DNA of 64,000 nucleotides from Paenibacillus koleovorans NBRC 103111 (GTDB taxonomy: Bacteria > Bacillota > Bacilli > Paenibacillales > NBRC-103111), in the NCBI RefSeq assembly GCF_004000845.1, contig NZ_BIMA01000021.1, positions 1 through 64,000 of the forward strand, read 5' to 3'. Below the pieces are notes generated by a model. That model was not told where the DNA came from, did not search any database, and saw only the letters and a program-made list of their open reading frames with translations. Shown here one piece after another: positions 37,661 to 45,577 of the stretch. The first letter of the stretch is position 1, and the number at the start of each line of letters is the position of its first letter. A program made the translations under genes and the position numbers.

Positions 37661-37706
37661 CGGAAATGCGCAGAGCGGAAAGGCGGAAATGCGCAGAGCG
37701 GAAAGG
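37661..37706 (+). repeat. Two perfect 23 bp direct repeats before a MaoC gene
   Basis: A unit running from CGGAAATGCG to GGAAAGG occurs twice in tandem, with a third partial unit just upstream (from about 37649). It lies between the FabG-like stop and the ATG at 37710 and carries the GGAAAGGCGG that acts as ribosome site, so copy number could alter translation. Confidence 0.8.
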
Positions 37707-37709
37707 CGG

Positions 37710-38141
37710 ATGAAGGTGGATATCGATGAAAGCGTAATCGGCAAAACGAGCGAGATTCAGCAATTTATCGTGGAGGAGGCAGCGATCCTGGCTTTCGCCC
37801 GGGCGATCGGCGATCAACACCCGCTGTATACCGACAGAGACATCGCCCGAGCATACGGCTACCCGGCTATCGTAGCGCCTCCGACGTTTCCGACTACATT
37901 CCGGTTCGCCTACCCTCCGGTTCCTTACGAGCCGAGCCGCTCCATTCACGGCGAGCAGGAATACCGCTACGAGCGTCCGATCGTCGCAGGCGACGTGCTG
38001 ATCTGCTTGAGCCGAGTCGTGGGCGTGAAGGTGCGGCACGGCAAGCTGGGGAAAATGACGCTGCTCACGACTGAAATTCGCGGCGCGGACCCGGAAGGCC
38101 GGCTGGTGTTTACCGGCGTAAGCACGGTCATTTTACGTTGA
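37710..38141 (+). CDS. MaoC-like hydratase subunit (FAS1-type N-terminal hotdog)
   Basis: This 143-residue hotdog protein has 'FARAIGDQHPLYTDRDIARA' and 'AIVAPPTFPTTFRF', typical of the non-catalytic N-terminal half of FAS1/HTD2-type double-hotdog dehydratases. The catalytic 'NPIH' of the active half is not present. It probably pairs with the active MaoC encoded next. ATG 37710 directly follows the repeat-borne GGAAAGGCGG; an upstream TTG would add only repeat-derived residues. Confidence 0.8.
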   Translation: MKVDIDESVIGKTSEIQQFIVEEAAILAFARAIGDQHPLYTDRDIARAYGYPAIVAPPTFPTTFRFAYPPVPYEPSRSIHGEQEYRYERPIVAGDVLICLSRVVGVKVRHGKLGKMTLLTTEIRGADPEGRLVFTGVSTVILR

Positions 38142-38161
38142 AGGACGGTGGGTGGACAGGC

Positions 38162-38590
38162 ATGAACTGGACTGGGCTTCAAGTGGGACGGGAGCTGGAC
38201 CCGCTGGTCAAGCCGCCCGTAGATAACGCGCAGCTGTCGGCCTACGCGCAGGCGTCCGGCGATTTCAATCCCATCCATACCGACGACAGGGTCGCACGCG
38301 AAAAAGGGCTGGACGGCGTCATCGCGCACGGCATGCTCGTCATGGGGTTTGTGGGCCAGTACGCGGGACGAATCGTCGGATTGAACGGCTTCGTCAGCCG
38401 GTTGCAGGTACGGTTCGTGGAGATGGTCAAGCCGGGCGACGCGCTCGTATGCCGGGCCGAAGTTGTCGCGAAGGACGAGACGGCATGGACCGCCGAGCTC
38501 GAGCTGACCGTCGAGAAGGAGCCGGGGCGGGCGGTCGCCGTCGGCCGGGCGAGCTTGAATTACACGAGAGAAATGACGGGAAAGGACTGA
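38162..38590 (+). CDS. MaoC family enoyl-CoA hydratase
   Basis: This 142-residue protein has the catalytic hydratase motif 'ASGDFNPIHTDDRVAREKG' with Asp34 and His39, then 'GVIAHGMLVMGF'. It adds water to an enoyl-CoA. Together with the preceding inactive-type hotdog it likely forms a heteromeric hydratase suited to bulky substrates, as in steroid side-chain degradation (family knowledge; use here inferred). ATG 38162 is preferred over TTG 38138. Confidence 0.87.
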   Translation: MNWTGLQVGRELDPLVKPPVDNAQLSAYAQASGDFNPIHTDDRVAREKGLDGVIAHGMLVMGFVGQYAGRIVGLNGFVSRLQVRFVEMVKPGDALVCRAEVVAKDETAWTAELELTVEKEPGRAVAVGRASLNYTREMTGKD

Positions 38591-38598
38591 GGGCAACA

Positions 38599-39768
38599 AT
38601 GTCGATCAAACATGCGGCGGCGATCGTCGGCATCGGAGACGTCGAGCTGGAGAACGGGAAAGTGAAAGGAGGCAAGTCCGTCCTGCACATTCAGGCCGAA
38701 GCGGCCAAAGCCGCCCTGGAGGATGCCGGGCTCGGGCTGCGGGACGTCGACGGCCTGTTCGTGTCCGGCTTATGGGGGCTGCCGGGCGTCGGCACCTTTT
38801 CGTCGATCGCCGTAGCTGAATATCTCGGGATCGAGCCCCGATATACGGACTCGACGAATATCGGGGGATCGTCGCCGGAGGCGCAGCTCGGCCATGCCGC
38901 AGCGGCGATCCAGGCTGGTTTGTGCGAGGTAGCTCTGATCGTGTACGGCAGCACGCAGCGCTCGGAACGCTCGCGCAACTTAGGCGGACGTCCCCCCTCA
39001 CTGACCGCGCAATACGAAACGCCGTTCGGCCTGCCGTCCCCGGTCGGCGGTTACGCCATGGCGGCTCGGCGCCACATGCACCAGTACGGGACGAAGAGTG
39101 AGCAGCTGGCCGAAGTCGCCGTGTCCGCGCGGAAGTGGGCCATGTTGAATCCGCAGGCGACGATGCGCGACCCGCTGACCGTGGCCGACGTGCTCGGCTC
39201 GCCGCTGATCTGCGACCCGCTGCATCTGCTCGACTGCTGCCTCGTGACCGACGGGGCGGGGGCGGTCGTGGTCACGTCGGCGAAGCGGGCGCGGGATTGT
39301 CGGAAGCCGCCCGTCTGGCTGCTCGGACAGGGGGAATCCCATTCGCATTTGTCTGTGATGGGGATGCCGGACTTGACGGTGACGCCGGCGGCGAAGTCGG
39401 GCAGGACGGCGTTCGAGATGGCGGGTTTGTTGCCCAAGGATATCGATGTCGCGGAAATTTACGATTCATTTACGATCACGGTGCTGCTGACGCTGGAGTC
39501 GCTCGGCTTCTGCAAGCCGGGCGAAGCGGGGGATTTCGTCGCGGGCGGCCGAACGGCGCCCGGCGGGGCGTTCCCGATGAACACGAACGGCGGGGGATTG
39601 TCCTATGCGCATCCGGGCATGTACGGAGTCTTCTTGCTGATCGAGGCGGTCCGCCAGCTGCGCGGCGAATGCGGCGACAGACAGGTGGCGGACGCGAAGA
39701 TCGCGCTGGTGAACGGCACGGGCGGCACGTTGTCCTCGGCATCCACGTGCATATTGGGGAGGGATTGA
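38599..39768 (+). CDS. Thiolase-fold (SCP2-type) protein without nucleophilic Cys
   Basis: The 389-residue protein is of the SCP2-thiolase class and retains 'AEIYDSFTITVLLTLESLGF', 'GGAFPMNTNGGGLSYAHPGM' with the catalytic-type His, and 'VALVNGTGGTLSSAS'. At the place of the first catalytic Cys it reads 'STNIGGSSPEAQLGHAAAAI', with no Cys. In actinobacterial Ltp-type enzymes such proteins, with a DUF35 partner, cleave by a retro-aldol reaction. The DUF35 gene starts three bases after its stop. Confidence 0.83.
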   Translation: MSIKHAAAIVGIGDVELENGKVKGGKSVLHIQAEAAKAALEDAGLGLRDVDGLFVSGLWGLPGVGTFSSIAVAEYLGIEPRYTDSTNIGGSSPEAQLGHAAAAIQAGLCEVALIVYGSTQRSERSRNLGGRPPSLTAQYETPFGLPSPVGGYAMAARRHMHQYGTKSEQLAEVAVSARKWAMLNPQATMRDPLTVADVLGSPLICDPLHLLDCCLVTDGAGAVVVTSAKRARDCRKPPVWLLGQGESHSHLSVMGMPDLTVTPAAKSGRTAFEMAGLLPKDIDVAEIYDSFTITVLLTLESLGFCKPGEAGDFVAGGRTAPGGAFPMNTNGGGLSYAHPGMYGVFLLIEAVRQLRGECGDRQVADAKIALVNGTGGTLSSASTCILGRD

Positions 39769-39770
39769 GC

Positions 39771-40187
39771 ATGGCCGACATCGTCAAACCGGTACCGATA
39801 CCCGACGGCGATTCGATGTATTTCTGGGAGCGCTGCAACGAAGGCAAGCTAGTTGTCCAGCATTGCGCCGACTGCGGACGGCACGTGTATTATCCGCGAG
39901 CGTATTGTCCTCGCTGCATGTCGGGCGAGCTGGAATGGGTGGAATGCCTCGGCCGCGGGACCGTGTATTCCTATACGGTGGCATATCGCCCTTCCGGTCC
40001 GGCATTCGCCGACGACTGCCCGTACGTAGTTGCGCTGATCGATTTGGCGGAGGGCGTGCGGATGATGTCCAATATCGTCAACGCGAAGCTCGAAGACATC
40101 CATTGCGACATGCAGGTGGAGGTCGTGTTCAAGGAAGTCGGAGAGGTCAAGCTGCCTATGTTTCAGCCGATCGGGATTCGATTTTGA
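39771..40187 (+). CDS. DUF35 zinc-ribbon/OB-fold protein, thiolase partner
   Basis: This 138-residue protein has a rubredoxin-like zinc ribbon with Cys32, Cys35, Cys46 and Cys49 ('HCADCGRHVYYPRAYCPRC') and a C-terminal OB fold (about 65-135). Such proteins bind acyl-CoA and are obligate partners of SCP2-type thiolases or aldolases. The immediate adjacency to the thiolase-fold gene fits that role. Confidence 0.9.
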   Translation: MADIVKPVPIPDGDSMYFWERCNEGKLVVQHCADCGRHVYYPRAYCPRCMSGELEWVECLGRGTVYSYTVAYRPSGPAFADDCPYVVALIDLAEGVRMMSNIVNAKLEDIHCDMQVEVVFKEVGEVKLPMFQPIGIRF

Positions 40188-40204
40188 TACTGGAGGGTAC
40201 TCAC

Positions 40205-41116
40205 ATGACATTCGTCCACACGCAGCCGGCTTACACGGTCGCGCCGCATCCGCAGCACAAGCGGCTGTACCGGATCGAGGCGGCGCCTGAAGCGGTAGCC
40301 GAGTTTGTGAACTTCTTTGCCGATACGGCGCTTCAGCATTTGGAATACGTGCCGTATTCGCGCTACATTTTGTCCGCCAAGCTGCGCGAGCTGCTCGGGG
40401 ACTCCTTCCCGGATACGATTCGCGGCATTTTGCACGACCGGCAAACCGGCGGATTCACGATCGGCGTGCAGGGGGGGACAACGAATCTGGACGATTGCGT
40501 CAAATTCGCCACGGCCGTCGCCCACCTGGTCGGCACCCCGAACTTCGATGCGATGTCGGGTATGTACTACGCCCGGTTTTCCGTCCAGCATACCGACAAT
40601 AGCGATTCGTACCTGCGCCAGGCGTACCGGTTGTTTACGCTGCACACGGACGGCACGTACGTCGACGAGGCGACCGACTGGCTGCTTATGATGAAGCTGG
40701 ACGAACGGAGCGCGGCCGGGGGCGAATCTACGCTGCTCCATCTGGACGACTGGGAGGAGCTGGAGCGGTATGCGACGCATCCGCTGGCCGTCTACAAATT
40801 CACGTACAAGTCGCCGGGCAGCAAAAACGTAGGGGAGTCGCTAAACCACGAGACGTTTTATTTACGGAACGACAAGCCGTGTATTTATTTTATCGATCAA
40901 TTCGTACACCCGGAGACGATCGAGCAATCCGTTTATTTGCGGGACATGTCGGCTTCGCTGGAGGACAGCCCGTCCAAATGCGCGATCCGTCTGCCGGTCG
41001 GCGACCTGATCATGCTGAACAATACGTTCTGGATGCACGGTCGCGCTCCATTTGAACAAAATCCGCAATTGTACCGCGAGCTGCTGCGCATTCGCGGCCA
41101 ATTCGCCAAATGCTGA
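40205..41116 (+). CDS. glaH: Glutarate 2-hydroxylase (CsiD/GlaH)
   Basis: The 303-residue Fe(II)/2-oxoglutarate-dependent dioxygenase strongly resembles E. coli CsiD: 'FATAVAHLVGTPNFDAMSG', 'DNSDSYLRQAYRLFTLHTDG', 'LLHLDDWEEL' and 'LINNLFWLHGR'-like 'MLNNTFWMHGR'. The facial triad is His147, Asp149 and His278. It converts glutarate, 2-oxoglutarate and O2 to L-2-hydroxyglutarate, succinate and CO2. LhgO at 33694 then regenerates 2-oxoglutarate. GGAGGG precedes the ATG. Confidence 0.93.
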   Translation: MTFVHTQPAYTVAPHPQHKRLYRIEAAPEAVAEFVNFFADTALQHLEYVPYSRYILSAKLRELLGDSFPDTIRGILHDRQTGGFTIGVQGGTTNLDDCVKFATAVAHLVGTPNFDAMSGMYYARFSVQHTDNSDSYLRQAYRLFTLHTDGTYVDEATDWLLMMKLDERSAAGGESTLLHLDDWEELERYATHPLAVYKFTYKSPGSKNVGESLNHETFYLRNDKPCIYFIDQFVHPETIEQSVYLRDMSASLEDSPSKCAIRLPVGDLIMLNNTFWMHGRAPFEQNPQLYRELLRIRGQFAKC

Positions 41117-41132
41117 AGGGGAGGCGTTGCAG

Positions 41133-41909
41133 ATGAACGAACAACCGTATGAAGCCGTTTCGCTCGGCCTTCGGGGCCGCAAGGCTCTTGTCGTAGGCGC
41201 GGGCGGCATCGGCGAAGCGTGCGTGGAGCAGTTGATCCGACAAGGGGTCCAACTGGTGCTTGCGGATATCGACCAGAGCCGGCTCGACGCCATTGCCGAG
41301 CTGAACCGTTTCGACGAGGCGGGCTGTTATACCGTGCGCTGTGACGTTCGCCAGCCGGACGACTGCCGCCGGCTCGTCGACGATACGTGCGACAAGCTCG
41401 GCGGCCTCGACCTGTTCATTCATATGGCCGGGATCAATATCCGCAAGCCGGCGACGGAGCTGGACGATGCGGAGTGGCGGGACATTCTGGACATTAACCT
41501 GACGAGCGCGTTTACGCTCACGCAAGCGGCAGGCAAGCGGATGGTGCGGCAGGGCTACGGACGTATCGTCTTGTACTCCTCGGTATCCGGGCTGCTGGCG
41601 CACAAAAACCATTCCCCCTACGCCGCAAGCAAAGGCGGAATGAATCAGATGATGCGGGTTATGGCGCATGAGTGGGCCGACAAGGGCGTGACGGTCAACG
41701 CGATCGCTCCGGGTTATATGGAGACGCATCTGACCCGGGACTACTTGCGTCAATCCGACACGTACGACAAGCTGACCCAGCTCATCCCGGCCGGCCGGCT
41801 CGGCAATCCGATCGACGTGATCGGACCGACGCTGTTCCTGCTCTCCGACCTGGCCCGTTTCGTCACCGGCCACGTCCTGTACGTGGACGGGGGGCGGACG
41901 CTCGTATGA
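41133..41909 (+). CDS. SDR family dehydrogenase
   Basis: The 258-residue protein has 'ALVVGAGGIGEACVEQLIRQ' in place of the usual TGxxxGIG, and Tyr163-Lys167 in 'YAASKGGMNQM', so it is probably active. The C-terminus 'FVTGHVLYVDGGRTLV' is standard. Two SDRs within a CoA operon recall the two-subunit dehydrogenase of benzylsuccinate degradation, but one could act on a free alcohol. ATG 41133 follows GGGGAGG. It overlaps the next gene by ATGA. Confidence 0.86.
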   Translation: MNEQPYEAVSLGLRGRKALVVGAGGIGEACVEQLIRQGVQLVLADIDQSRLDAIAELNRFDEAGCYTVRCDVRQPDDCRRLVDDTCDKLGGLDLFIHMAGINIRKPATELDDAEWRDILDINLTSAFTLTQAAGKRMVRQGYGRIVLYSSVSGLLAHKNHSPYAASKGGMNQMMRVMAHEWADKGVTVNAIAPGYMETHLTRDYLRQSDTYDKLTQLIPAGRLGNPIDVIGPTLFLLSDLARFVTGHVLYVDGGRTLV

Positions 41910-42577
41910 AAGTCGCGCTTATTCACGCGACGACGACCGCGGTGGCGCCGATCGAACGCGCCTTCCGCGATGAGGCATCCGGGAGCGGAGCCGCCGTCGA
42001 GCTGCTCCATTTGATGGATACGGGGCTGCTCGCGATGATGGAGGCCGAGGGCGAGCTGACGCCGGGGATCGTCGAGCGGATGGCCGTCCTGCTCGACCTG
42101 GCGATGCAGTCGCAGACCGACTGCATTCAGCTGACGTGCTCTGCGTTCAACGAAGCGGTGCTGACGCTTCAACCGCGATACGGCGTCAAGCTGTTCCGAT
42201 CGGATGAAGCGATGCTCGACGAGGCGCTCGCTTACGAACGCATCGGTCTCGTCTCGACCGTCCGGCAGACGCCAGTCGCCTTGCTCGCTTACTTGAAGGC
42301 GCGAAAGCCGGACGTCCGCGTCCGGTCGCTTGTCGAGCCTGGGCTTATTCATTTGCTGTTCCAGGGCAGGCGCAAGGAGCACGATGAGCGAATCGTCGAC
42401 ATGGTCCGGGAGCTGGACGGGCATGTAGACGTCATCGTGCTTTCGCAATACAGCATGGACCATGTGGCGGAGCAGGTTCGCCCGTCCGTACCGTTATTGA
42501 CGGCGCCGGCGGCATCGGCTCGAAGATGTTTGGCCTACTTGACCGGAACGCGGCGAACGAGCCGGACGAGCCGATAG
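41906..42577 (+). CDS. Aspartate/glutamate racemase superfamily protein
   Basis: The 223-residue protein has the two-domain racemase fold pattern with one catalytic-type Cys in 'CIQLTCSAFNEAVL'. The second active-site position, usually Cys, falls in 'DVIVLSQYSMDHVAEQ' and is not Cys. One-Cys members include arylmalonate decarboxylase-like enzymes, so decarboxylation or one-sided chemistry is possible. It is translationally coupled to the SDR before it. Confidence 0.75.
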   Translation: MKVALIHATTTAVAPIERAFRDEASGSGAAVELLHLMDTGLLAMMEAEGELTPGIVERMAVLLDLAMQSQTDCIQLTCSAFNEAVLTLQPRYGVKLFRSDEAMLDEALAYERIGLVSTVRQTPVALLAYLKARKPDVRVRSLVEPGLIHLLFQGRRKEHDERIVDMVRELDGHVDVIVLSQYSMDHVAEQVRPSVPLLTAPAASARRCLAYLTGTRRTSRTSR

Positions 42578-42592
42578 CGGGAGGTTGATTTG

Positions 42593-43759
42593 ATGGATTT
42601 TTCCTTTTCCGGCGAAACGTTGGAGCTAAAACGACGCGTGCGGCAGTTTGTGCGGGAAGTGGCCGAGCCGTACGCAGACGAGATCGAAAAACAGGACGAG
42701 GTACCTCGACAGCTGCTCGAACAGACGATGAAGATGGGGCTGTTCGGGTTGGGCATTCCCAAGTCGTACGGCGGACTCGGGTTGAGCATGCTGGACAAAT
42801 GCGCGGTTTTGGAGGAGCTGGGCTACACAAACAACGGCTACGCGAGTATCGTCGGCTGCCATACCGGCATTGGTTCGGTCGGCATCGTGGAGCTGGGCAG
42901 CGAAGCGCAAAAACGCGCCTATTTGCCCGACATGGCGGCGGGCGAGCGGCTTGGGGCGTTTGCGCTGACCGAACCGGATGCGGGCTCGCATGCCTACAAT
43001 CTCCAGACCAAAGCGGTCAGGATCAAGGACAAGTATATTCTTAACGGCACTAAACATTTTATTACGAACGGGGCGATCGCCGACGTATTCACCGTCATGG
43101 CGGTGACCGATCCGCAGCAGGGCGTGAAGGGGATCAGCTCGTTTATCGTGGATAAACGGTTCCCCGGCTTTTCGGTCGGCCAAGTGCACGACAAGATGGG
43201 GCTGCGTGGCTCGCCCGTGGCGCAGCTGGTTTTCGAGGACTTGGAGGTACCGGCGGAAAACCTGCTCGGCCGGGAAGGGCAGGGCTATGTCAACGCGCTG
43301 AAAATATTGACGAACGGGCGGGCCGGCTTGGCGGCGCGCAACCTCGGCTCCTGTCAGAAGCTGCTAGACCTGAGCGCGGGCTATGCCTCCCGGCGGGTCC
43401 AGTTCGCCAAGCCGATCTTCGAGCAGCAAGCCGTGCAGCATATGCTGGCCGACATGGCGATGGAGATCGAGGCGCTGCGCTGGATGACGTACCGGACGGC
43501 GTGGATGACCGACCACAAGGCTAATGTCATTAAAGAAGCGGCGATGTGCAAGCTGTACGCCTCCGAAGTATTCAACCGCATCGCCGACCGGGCCTTGCAA
43601 ATTCACGGCGGCATGGGCTACATGAAGGAATTCGAGATCGAGCGGTTTTACCGCGACGCGAGAATTACGCGGATCTATGAAGGCACTTCGGAAATCCAGC
43701 GGAACATTATCGCGGCGCAGCTGCGCAAGGAATACGAGCAAGAGGCGATCGTCCCCTGA
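42593..43759 (+). CDS. Acyl-CoA dehydrogenase
   Basis: The 388-residue FAD enzyme contains 'FALTEPDAGSHAYNLQTKAV', 'VQFAKPIFEQQAVQHMLADM' and 'YEGTSEIQRNIIAAQL' with catalytic Glu363. It would introduce the double bond that the MaoC pair hydrates. Whether it is a glutaryl-CoA-type or broad-range enzyme is not decidable by eye. ATG 42593 follows GGGAGG. It is the last gene of the operon and is followed by a terminator. Confidence 0.9.
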   Translation: MDFSFSGETLELKRRVRQFVREVAEPYADEIEKQDEVPRQLLEQTMKMGLFGLGIPKSYGGLGLSMLDKCAVLEELGYTNNGYASIVGCHTGIGSVGIVELGSEAQKRAYLPDMAAGERLGAFALTEPDAGSHAYNLQTKAVRIKDKYILNGTKHFITNGAIADVFTVMAVTDPQQGVKGISSFIVDKRFPGFSVGQVHDKMGLRGSPVAQLVFEDLEVPAENLLGREGQGYVNALKILTNGRAGLAARNLGSCQKLLDLSAGYASRRVQFAKPIFEQQAVQHMLADMAMEIEALRWMTYRTAWMTDHKANVIKEAAMCKLYASEVFNRIADRALQIHGGMGYMKEFEIERFYRDARITRIYEGTSEIQRNIIAAQLRKEYEQEAIVP

Positions 43760-43800
43760 CAAGAAGGCGGCGCCCCGCATTTCGCCCCAGCACATGGAAC

Positions 43801-43841
43801 GGCGGCGAACGGCTCGCCGCCTTTCTTCGCCCCGTTTTTTT
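43801..43841 (+). terminator. Rho-independent terminator of the glutarate/CoA operon
   Basis: GGCGGCGA and CTCGCCGCC pair around a short loop (43801-43821). T-rich sequence with a run of seven T follows up to 43841. A TATAAT box at 43845-43850 immediately after may start the IclR transcript. Confidence 0.75.
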
Positions 43842-43889
43842 GAGTATAATGAGGGTTGACTTAATTATTCAAATACGGGTGATAGCAAA

Positions 43890-44657
43890 ATGAGCGTGAA
43901 CGCAAACGATCCAGCATTGAAGGTGCTCCATATATTTGAAGCGTTGGCGAATGTGGACGGCGGCGGAATGGGCATGATGGAAATTTGCGAGAAAAGCGGA
44001 CTAAGCCGCAGCACGACCCATCGTCTTCTGGCCGCGCTGACGGAGTCGGGTTACGTGGTACGCGACGCCCATTCCAAAAAATACAGCCTCGGTCTCCCGA
44101 TTCTGCGCATCGCCACATCGCTGCTGAACAACATCAATTTGCGAAAGCTGCTCCATCCGTTTCTGGAGGAGCTTTCTTTGGTTACGGGCGAAACGGCGCA
44201 TTTGGCTCAACTGGACGGAGTTCATGTCGTCTATATCGATATCGTGGACAGCCCGAAGGAAATCGGCTTTTTGACTACGTTTATCGGAAAACATATGCCC
44301 TTGCACAGCACGGCGACAGGCAAGGCGATTTTGGCCCACATGCCGAAGCCGTTCCGCGAGCGGGTGTACCGCGAGGCGGGGCTGGCGAAGGTGACGGAGC
44401 ATACGTTGACGGACGAAGAGCGGGTGGAGGCGGAGCTGGACAACATCCGTCGGCTCGGCTATTCGTTGGACCGGATGGAGCAGCGGGACGGAGTGAAAAG
44501 CATCGGGTCGCCGATTTTCAACCGCAAGGGAGAAGTGGTGGCCGCGATCAGCGTCGCAGGACCGGCGTTCCGCTTCGAGCCCGAGGACAAGGCTATCGTC
44601 GGCGCCTTGCAGGAAGCGGCGCTGCGGATGAACAACCACGTGCAGCGACTGCTCTAA
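43890..44657 (+). CDS. IclR family transcriptional regulator
   Basis: The 255-residue protein has the N-terminal winged helix ('MGMMEICEKSGLSRSTTHRL', 'LTESGYVVRDAHSKKYSLGL') and the IclR effector domain (about 85-250, 'MPLHSTATGKAILAHMP'). It lies in line behind the operon with its own terminator, so it is probably transcribed separately. It is the likely regulator of the 35021-43759 operon, sensing one of its acids. Confidence 0.9.
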   Translation: MSVNANDPALKVLHIFEALANVDGGGMGMMEICEKSGLSRSTTHRLLAALTESGYVVRDAHSKKYSLGLPILRIATSLLNNINLRKLLHPFLEELSLVTGETAHLAQLDGVHVVYIDIVDSPKEIGFLTTFIGKHMPLHSTATGKAILAHMPKPFRERVYREAGLAKVTEHTLTDEERVEAELDNIRRLGYSLDRMEQRDGVKSIGSPIFNRKGEVVAAISVAGPAFRFEPEDKAIVGALQEAALRMNNHVQRLL

Positions 44658-44668
44658 GGAAAGGCAAA

Positions 44669-44706
44669 AAACTCCTGGAACTCGTTGAGGTTCCGGGAGT
44701 TTTTTT
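44669..44706 (+). terminator. Rho-independent terminator
   Basis: AAACTCCTGGAAC and GTTCCGGGAGTTT pair with one mismatch and are followed by a run of T. It ends the IclR transcript eleven bases after the stop, immediately before the tandem array. Confidence 0.88.
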
Positions 44707-44725
44707 GACCAAATAGTAAGAACCG

Positions 44726-45010
44726 CTAAGCACGAAAATTCGCGTTGCAGCAGCAGTCCAATTTTCTCACCACCTCTAAGCACGAAAATCCGCGTTGCAG
44801 CAGCAAAACCAGCACTCCCACCGCCTCTAAGCACGAAAATCCGCGTTGCAGCAGTCCAGCACTCCCGTCACCTCTAAGCACGAAAATCCGCGTTGCAACA
44901 GCAAAACCAGCATTCCCAACGCCTCTAGGCACGAAAATCCGCGTTGCAGCAGCAAAACCAGCATTCTCGCCGCCTCTAAGCACGAAAATCCGCGTTACAG
45001 CAGTAGCCCA
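44726..45010 (-). repeat. Tandem array B, right copy (inverted)
   Basis: Six units of about 45-50 bp each contain CTAAGCACGAAAATCCGCG followed by TTGCAGCAGC-type text and a variable C-rich tail. The reverse complement matches the units at 16021-16182. Units differ by point changes and short gaps, so this is a decayed satellite. Confidence 0.87.
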
Positions 45011-45083
45011 GCTCACCGACCCACTAATCTTGTTTAGGAGCTTAGGTTCAATGCAAGGCTAGTGACCGGTCAGATATCTATTA

Positions 45084-45505
45084 GTTGTAAAATCTAGTCT
45101 GCTTGGTGAGCAAAACAGTCAGTTGCGTTTGATGTCGAGTTTAATGGGTTCGTAAAAATACTAGCTCGGGGACAGCGTTGTTGGAGGAGAGCTGCTGTCG
45201 GGAATACGTGGGTGGGCACAATGTGCAATGTGCAAGGTGCAGGAGTAAGGAGCAGCCGGGAGGGCAGGAAGAGCAGGAAGAGCAGGAAGAGCAGGGAGAG
45301 CCGGATACCAAATTTCGCAATCTGAGAACCATATTTCGCATGCTGGTTCTATTTCGGCCAAACCGAGTACCTAAGTATCCAGAACGCGAAGCTAGCTTCG
45401 CGTTTGGAGTACATAGATACTCCGATCGTCATTCTCAGAGTAAATGAAGGAAATTTGGTTCTCAGCCTGTTTACTTTTGTACTCAGTATCCCACCGTCGA
45501 CCACC
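45084..45505 (-). repeat. Composite repeat, element A, right copy (inverted)
   Basis: The reverse complement aligns along its whole length with 15533-15945. The hairpin (45365-45422) with the palindrome core GCGAAGCTAGCTTCGC is preserved. A small GCAGGAAGA triplication near 45262-45290 is specific to this copy. It begins about 70 bp after the tandem array, in the mirror order of the left end. Confidence 0.85.
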
Positions 45506-45529
45506 ACCAACTGAACGCCAACGCCAAGG

Positions 45530-45550
45530 ACCGTCCGCAGGACAGTTTTT
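45530..45550 (+). terminator. Weak hairpin with T-tract
   Basis: ACCGTCC and GGACAGT pair imperfectly around GCA and are followed by five T. It is preceded by CCAACTGAAC, the same lead-in as the hairpins at 4485 and 16781, so it belongs to a repeated terminator-like module. Confidence 0.4.
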
Positions 45551-45577
45551 AATTCCGCGATCGCATTGTTCAATTAT

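Noticed and set aside
38599-39768. Annotation as an ordinary acetyl-CoA acetyltransferase
   Set aside because: The first catalytic Cys is absent and it is paired with a DUF35 protein, unlike the intact thiolase at 19039.
44726-45010. CRISPR-like array
   Set aside because: The units are about 50 bp, imperfect, and the parts between conserved cores are themselves related (C-rich tails), not unique spacers. No cas genes are near, and the same units occur inverted at 16 kb.
45141-45341. Possible small protein conserved in both element A copies (reading 'VLRLRNLVSGS')
   Set aside because: No ribosome site is present. The similarity follows from the DNA repeat itself, and the frames end differently and contain low-complexity text.
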